Assembly (NCBI RefSeq): GCF_025061645.1
Contig: NZ_JANYMP010000007.1
Span: 106,383 to 170,382, forward strand
Direction of reading: 5' to 3'
Origin: Umezawaea endophytica
GTDB taxonomy: Bacteria > Actinomycetota > Actinomycetes > Mycobacteriales > Pseudonocardiaceae
DNA: 64,000 nt
The notes beneath the pieces were generated by a model, which saw nothing but the letters and a program-made list of their open reading frames with translations, was not told the DNA's origin and did no database searches. Made by a program: the position numbers and the translations under genes. This document shows, piece by piece, positions 60,278-64,000 of the stretch. The first letter of the stretch is position 1; each line of letters starts with the position of its first letter.

Positions 60278-61362
60278 TCACGGGGTGGCGTGCAACGGCG
60301 CGTGGTTGACCTTGACCAGCTTCGTCCCCACGGTCCGCACGACGAGGTTGCGCACCGGGGTCGGGAGGTTGCGGGCGCGGTCGCGGCGGTGGTTCTGCGC
60401 GATCACCCAGCGCACGCGCTCCTCGCGGCGGGCGGTGAACGCCTCCACCGCCTCGGTGACATCGCGGTCGCGCACCAGTTCGCCGAGCACGACCGCGTCC
60501 TCCAGCGCCAGCGCGCCGCCCTGGGCCATGCTCGGTGAGCACGCGTGGGCGGCGTCGCCGATCAGCACCAGCCCCGGCCTCGTCCACCGGGTGTCGTCGA
60601 TCTCCGCCAGCGGGGCGAAGTAGGCATCGGTCGCCCGTTCCAGCAGGCGGGGCACCGGGTCGGCGAAGTCGGCGAACCGGTCGCGCCAGTCGCCGTCCGG
60701 GGCGGTCGCGGTGGTGCTGTTCGTGTCGGCGTAGCAGTAGACGCGGCCGTCTCCGAGGCCGACGGTCAGGAAGGTGCGGCCGTTCGGGCCGAGGCGGGCC
60801 GTCCAGCCCTCCAGGTCGGGTTCGCCGTCCAGGACGAACCGCCAGCACACCTGGCCGAGGAACCTCGGCCGCACGTCGGGGAAGGCGGCGCCGCGAACGG
60901 TGGAGTCGATGTCGTCGGCGCCGACGACCAGGTCGTAGGAACGCGTCGAACCGTCGTCGAACGTCACCAGACCGTCCGGTCCGACGGCGGTGACCCCGAC
61001 GCCGAGCCGCGCGACGCCGTCGGCGAGGGACCCGCGCAGCACCTCGTGCAGGTCGGTGCGGGAGATGGCCACGCAGTCCGCGACGTCGCCCCAGACCTCG
61101 CGCGCGGAGACGTCCATGAGCACCCTGCCGCGGTGGTCCAGCGTGCGCTGCCGGGTGATCGGCGCCGCCCGGCGCACGACCTCCTCCCCACGCCCAGCGC
61201 GTGCAGCGAGCGGACCGCGTTGGCGGGCAGGTAGAGGCCCGTGCCGCCCGGCCGCCACTCGGCGGCGCGTTCGACCAGGTCGACCTCGCCGTCCCGCAGG
61301 GCGATGGCGGCGGCCACCCCCGCGATCCCGCCTCCGACGACCAGCACCCGCGACCGCGTCAC
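60278..61362 (-). pseudogene. FAD-dependent monooxygenase with frameshift
   Basis: The N-terminal part, in one frame, starts at GTG 61362 with GAGGGGAAG upstream and reads 'VLVVGGGIAGVAAAIAL', the FAD-binding motif. It ends near 61190. The remaining 300 or so residues, in another frame, include 'GADDIDSTVRG' and 'VLIGDAAHACSPSMAQGGALALED', the GD motif of class A flavin monooxygenases. The switch is at GTGGGGAGGAGG, where one G appears to be missing: adding one G would restore a normal full-length protein. It may be a real pseudogene or a sequencing error in a G run. Confidence 0.8.
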
Positions 61363-61544
61363 CGCACTTCCCCTCCCCGACCAGGATCCGTCCACAAGGG
61401 ATGGTGGCGTGCCCGGCCCGCCGAGTCCACCTCGAACGGCGCTTTCCCGTAGGCGGAAAGCGTGTTCCACCTCACAAGTGGAAACATCCGGCCCGCAGAC
61501 TGCAATTGTGCCGGGTGGACCACCATTCCTAGCGCGGGAGAACG

Positions 61545-62762
61545 ATGAGCACCACGGCCGAACGTCCCCTGGTCGCGCCGACGGTGTTCAAGCTGGCGCT
61601 CGTGCTCGGCGGGCTCACCGCGTTCGGGCCGCTGTCGATCGACATGTACCTGCCCGCGATGCCGCAGATGGCCGGTGAACTGCACGCCGCGGACGCGACC
61701 GTGCAGCTCACGCTGACCTCGTTCATCGTCGGCCTGGCTGCGGGCCAACTGCTCGTCGGGCCGCTGTCGGACGCGCTGGGCAGGCGCCGTCCCCTGCTCG
61801 TCGGGCTCGCGCTGTACGTCGTCGGCTCCGTGCTCTGCGCGATCAGCCCCACGAGCGGTGTGCTCATCGGGGCCCGCGCCGTCCAGGCCGCGGGCGCGGC
61901 GGCGGGTCTGGTGATCGCCAGGGCGGTCGTGCGCGACCGGTACTCCGGCGTCGAGATGACCCGGTTCTTCTCCACCCTCATGCTGGTCAACGGACTCGCC
62001 CCGGTACTGGCACCGGTCATCGGCGCCCAACTGCTGACCTTCACGTCCTGGCGCGGCGTGTTCGTCACCCTCGCCGTGCTCGGCTCCGCGCTGCTGGCCG
62101 TCGTCGCGCTGGTGCTGCCCGAGTCGCTCCCCGCCGACCGACGCACCCCCGCGCGGCCCGCCGCCGCGCTCCGCACGTACGCCCGCCTGCTCACCGAGCG
62201 CACGTTCATCGGCTACGCCCTCGCGTCGGGCCTGATGTTCGCCTCGCTGTTCGCGTACGTCTCCGGTTCCTCGTTCGCCCTCCAGGGCGTCTACGACCTC
62301 AGCCCGCAGCAGTTCAGCCTGGTGTTCGGCCTCAACGGCATCGGCATCATCCTCGCGGGCGCCGTCAACAGGAGGCTGGTGGGCCGGTTCGGCGAGCACG
62401 CCATGCTCCGCTCCGGCCTCCTGCTCGCCGCGGTGTCCGGTCTCCTCGTCCTGGCCGCGGTGCTCTTCGGCTTCGGCCTGATCGGCCTGCTGGTCCCGCT
62501 GTTCTTCCTCGTGTCCTCCTTCGGCCTGGTGATGCCGAACGCCTCGTCGCTCGCGCTCGCCGACCAGGCACGGGCGGCGGGGTCCGCCTCGGCGCTGCTG
62601 GGCGTGCTCCAGTTCCTCATCGGCGGCGGTCTGGCCACCCCGCTGGTGGGGCTGGGCGGTCCGGGGACCGCGCTGCCGATGGCGGCCGTGGTCGCCGGGT
62701 TCAGCGCCCTCGCGCTGCTCGTCTCGCTCGTGCTCAACCGACCGCGGCCCGCACTCGGCTAA
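61545..62762 (+). CDS. Bcr/CflA-family MFS drug exporter
   Basis: A 405-residue, 12-helix major facilitator. The opening 'TAFGPLSIDMYLPAMPQMAGELHA' and 'LTLTSFIVGLAAGQLLVGPLSDALGRRRPLLVG' are diagnostic of the Bcr/CflA group, which exports bicyclomycin, chloramphenicol or similar compounds. ATG 61545 starts the gene. The 182-base upstream gap contains a partial dyad (TGTTCCAC, GTGGAAACA) that might be an operator. The gene is divergent from the broken monooxygenase; the two may once have formed a resistance or tailoring pair. Confidence 0.92.
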   Translation: MSTTAERPLVAPTVFKLALVLGGLTAFGPLSIDMYLPAMPQMAGELHAADATVQLTLTSFIVGLAAGQLLVGPLSDALGRRRPLLVGLALYVVGSVLCAISPTSGVLIGARAVQAAGAAAGLVIARAVVRDRYSGVEMTRFFSTLMLVNGLAPVLAPVIGAQLLTFTSWRGVFVTLAVLGSALLAVVALVLPESLPADRRTPARPAAALRTYARLLTERTFIGYALASGLMFASLFAYVSGSSFALQGVYDLSPQQFSLVFGLNGIGIILAGAVNRRLVGRFGEHAMLRSGLLLAAVSGLLVLAAVLFGFGLIGLLVPLFFLVSSFGLVMPNASSLALADQARAAGSASALLGVLQFLIGGGLATPLVGLGGPGTALPMAAVVAGFSALALLVSLVLNRPRPALG

Positions 62763-63559
62763 CGCCCCTGGTTCAGGCCGCCGTGCAGGGTGCCGACCTG
62801 GACGACCGGCGCGTTGCTGGTGCCCGAGAACGTGTTGGTCGTGACGTGCCCCAACGGTGGCGGGGCGGGTTCGGGCGTTACGGCGTCCACCACGGCCTGG
62901 TAGCCGGACCCGAACCCGTCGCGCAGCAGGTCGCCGCTCGGCTTGGGGACGTACAGGTAGACCGTGCCGCTGAACTCCTTCACCGACACGGGCACCGGCG
63001 CCACGCGGGACGGCGACAGCGTCGCGTACCCGCTGACGAGCACGTCCTCGAACACGCGCTGGGAGAGCACGGCGGACACGAACGTCTGCTCGGGATCGGA
63101 GCCGCTCAGCGCCGCGCGGACGGGGGCCGTGTCGAGCATCCGGTGCGCGGTGATGACGGTGCTGCCGACCACCGCCGACCTGCCGTCCGGGCCGGGGTCG
63201 GACACCGGGCCGACGTTGAGGCTCGCCCGCATGCGCAGGGACGCCGTGCGGCGGAACACCCGCATCCGCGAGTCCTGCTCGGCCAGTTCCTGCTGGAGCG
63301 CGTCGAAGAAGCGGCTGACCACGGCGGGCAGGTACCGGGTGTCGAACCCCATGCCGACGCCGTCACCGGTGAGGTGGGGGAACAGCGGCGCCTCCACCAC
63401 GTGCGCGAGACCCGCCCGCCCGAAGGCGCGGGTGAGGATGTCGTAGATCGATTCGGCCATGACGGTCTGCACGACGTCGTCGTTGCTGCCGAAGTCCTTC
63501 GTGTCGACGACGAGCACCGCGCGGTACGGCGGCAGGTCGAGGGGTTCACTGCTGGGCAC
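62759..63559 (-). CDS. Nucleotide-cyclase-like protein with VVQ-G tail motif
   Basis: A 266-residue protein. The first 180 residues resemble the class III nucleotide cyclase/GGDEF fold: 'RAVLVVDTKDFG' with Asp19 and Asp22, 'HLTGDGVGMGFD' with Gly-Asp-Gly at 65-67, and a later 'VVGSTVITAHRMLD'. Which base it could cyclise, or whether it is active, cannot be told. The last 25 residues carry 'TFSGTSNAPVVQVGTLHGG', similar to a motif in the NACHT-like ATPase of this window. The stop overlaps the Bcr/CflA stop by four bases, tail to tail. Confidence 0.75.
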   Translation of the reverse strand: MPSSEPLDLPPYRAVLVVDTKDFGSNDDVVQTVMAESIYDILTRAFGRAGLAHVVEAPLFPHLTGDGVGMGFDTRYLPAVVSRFFDALQQELAEQDSRMRVFRRTASLRMRASLNVGPVSDPGPDGRSAVVGSTVITAHRMLDTAPVRAALSGSDPEQTFVSAVLSQRVFEDVLVSGYATLSPSRVAPVPVSVKEFSGTVYLYVPKPSGDLLRDGFGSGYQAVVDAVTPEPAPPPLGHVTTNTFSGTSNAPVVQVGTLHGGLNQGR

Positions 63560-63732
63560 TGTTCTCCACGCTCCGGGGCGGCGAAGGGGTACGGGAGGAC
63601 CAGTGTCCCCTGAGATCAGCGGCCGGACTCCCTCGTTCGGCGGTTTCGGCGCAACCGGTTCACCCGTTCGCGCGGTGGGCCGGCCACCGGTGCGAAGTGC
63701 TCATCGGATGTCTCCTCGGAGACCAATTCTTC

Positions 63733-63746
63733 TGGGAGCGCTCCCA
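63733..63746. promoter_or_regulatory. CebR-type LacI operator, copy 1
   Basis: TGGGAGCGCTCCCA is a perfect 14-base palindrome identical to the CebR box of streptomycetes, where the cellobiose-responsive LacI regulator represses cellulose-utilisation genes. The gene it controls is not visible here. Confidence 0.85.
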
Positions 63747-63970
63747 GAGTTGATCGACGCGGGACGGCGATATCCGCCTCCATCCGGAGGACCGCCGAGT
63801 ACTCCCTCCGGGCGCACGACCCGCCGATCGGATGCGACCGAAAGGGCTGTTCGCCAACAAAAGCAGCCATTCGCCGACGTCGACCGGAGTTGACCATCCA
63901 CAGTGGACTCCAGACCACCGCCCGAAAATGCGGTCTGTACACCGCGTAACACTGCCGTTACCCTCCTGTC

Positions 63971-63984
63971 TGGGAGCGCTCCCA
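63971..63984. promoter_or_regulatory. CebR-type LacI operator, copy 2
   Basis: A second perfect TGGGAGCGCTCCCA, 16 bases before the window end. Two copies in one intergenic region suggest strong sugar-dependent control, most likely of a cellulase, beta-glucosidase or sugar transporter gene starting just beyond the window. Confidence 0.85.
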
Positions 63985-64000
63985 GACGCGGTCGTCCGGA

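Larger units (their letters stand above)
63560..64000. other. Right-edge regulatory region
   Basis: The last 441 bases have no supported gene. A minus-strand ORF at 63616-63942 exists but crosses the operator box and shows weak coding bias. The region carries two identical operator palindromes 238 bases apart and lies between the cyclase-like gene and whatever starts beyond 64000. Confidence 0.6.

Noticed and set aside
63616-63942. 108-residue minus-strand ORF at the right edge
   Set aside because: It contains a CebR-type operator within its frame and has weak third-position GC bias; a regulatory region is more likely.
1-64000. CRISPR array, tRNA or rRNA genes
   Set aside because: No regularly spaced identical repeats, no cloverleaf-like T-loop sequence in context, and no conserved rRNA stretch was seen on either strand.

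Overview
The window is chromosomal DNA of a very high-GC actinomycete. GTG starts, GTGA/ATGA stop-start overlaps, strongly G/C-ending codons, a streptogrisin-type secreted protease, a solitary MbtH protein, an XRE/ImmA-like/MAB_1171c-type trio and CebR-type operator boxes all fit Actinomycetales. A member of Pseudonocardiaceae such as Saccharothrix, Lentzea or Actinosynnema is a reasonable guess, but it is inferred and not proven by any marker here. No rRNA, tRNA or CRISPR array was seen.

Region by region: (1) 0.2-4.7 kb is an envelope/general stress locus. It has two Asp23 proteins, an AmaP-like membrane anchor, a DUF6286-type protein, a tiny DUF2273-like membrane protein, an odd repeat-encoding ORF, and an RsbW-like kinase divergent from a STAS antagonist. 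(2) 4.7-7.5 kb holds a GNAT acetyltransferase, a CGNR-type regulator, and a molybdopterin oxidoreductase with its flavin reductase and a zinc-ribbon protein. (3) 7.4-14.1 kb is a tightly coupled three-gene operon: a 1076-residue lipoprotein, a CHAT protease, and a TIR protein with a ubiquitin-like C-terminal domain. This is the best candidate for an undescribed system. (4) 14.4-23.9 kb has a heterodimeric ABC exporter with a divergent TetR regulator, an M20 peptidase, a YbhN-type membrane protein, and a TetR/MFS/NAD(P)-binding efflux unit with two clear operators.

(5) 24.1-37.6 kb has a secreted GHL15-type glycosidase followed by a nine-gene uptake and catabolic operon on the minus strand (solute-binding protein, two permeases, two ATPases, aldo/keto reductase, HpcH aldolase, sialidase-like protein, SDR). 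It is divergent from an in-frame fusion of a four-carbon sugar-acid kinase with a PdxA-type dehydrogenase and a DeoR regulator. Together they look like import, trimming, oxidation, phosphorylation and cleavage of an unidentified sugar acid or sugar-acid conjugate. (6) 37.6-42.9 kb has an ECF41-like sigma factor, an ankyrin protein, an SDR, and a MerR regulator coupled to a VIT/VWA protein. (7) 43.0-47.4 kb is a decayed accessory zone: an IS5-type transposase remnant, the XRE/ImmA-like/membrane trio (the protease seemingly starting at CTG), a small orphan peptide, mbtH, and a glycosyltransferase fragment.

(8) 47.4-56.4 kb holds an ArsR-type regulator, an ABC-2 exporter with a two-component system, an S4-domain RNA-binding protein, a long inverted-repeat element, a secreted S1 protease, a lipoprotein and an SCP2-type thiolase. 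(9) 56.5-64.0 kb has a NACHT/STAND-like ATPase, a small secreted protein, a frameshifted FAD monooxygenase, a Bcr/CflA exporter, and a nucleotide-cyclase-like protein. That protein ends in a short VVQ-G peptide motif resembling one at the N-terminus of the ATPase. The right edge carries two perfect CebR-type boxes, so a sugar-regulated gene probably lies just beyond the window.
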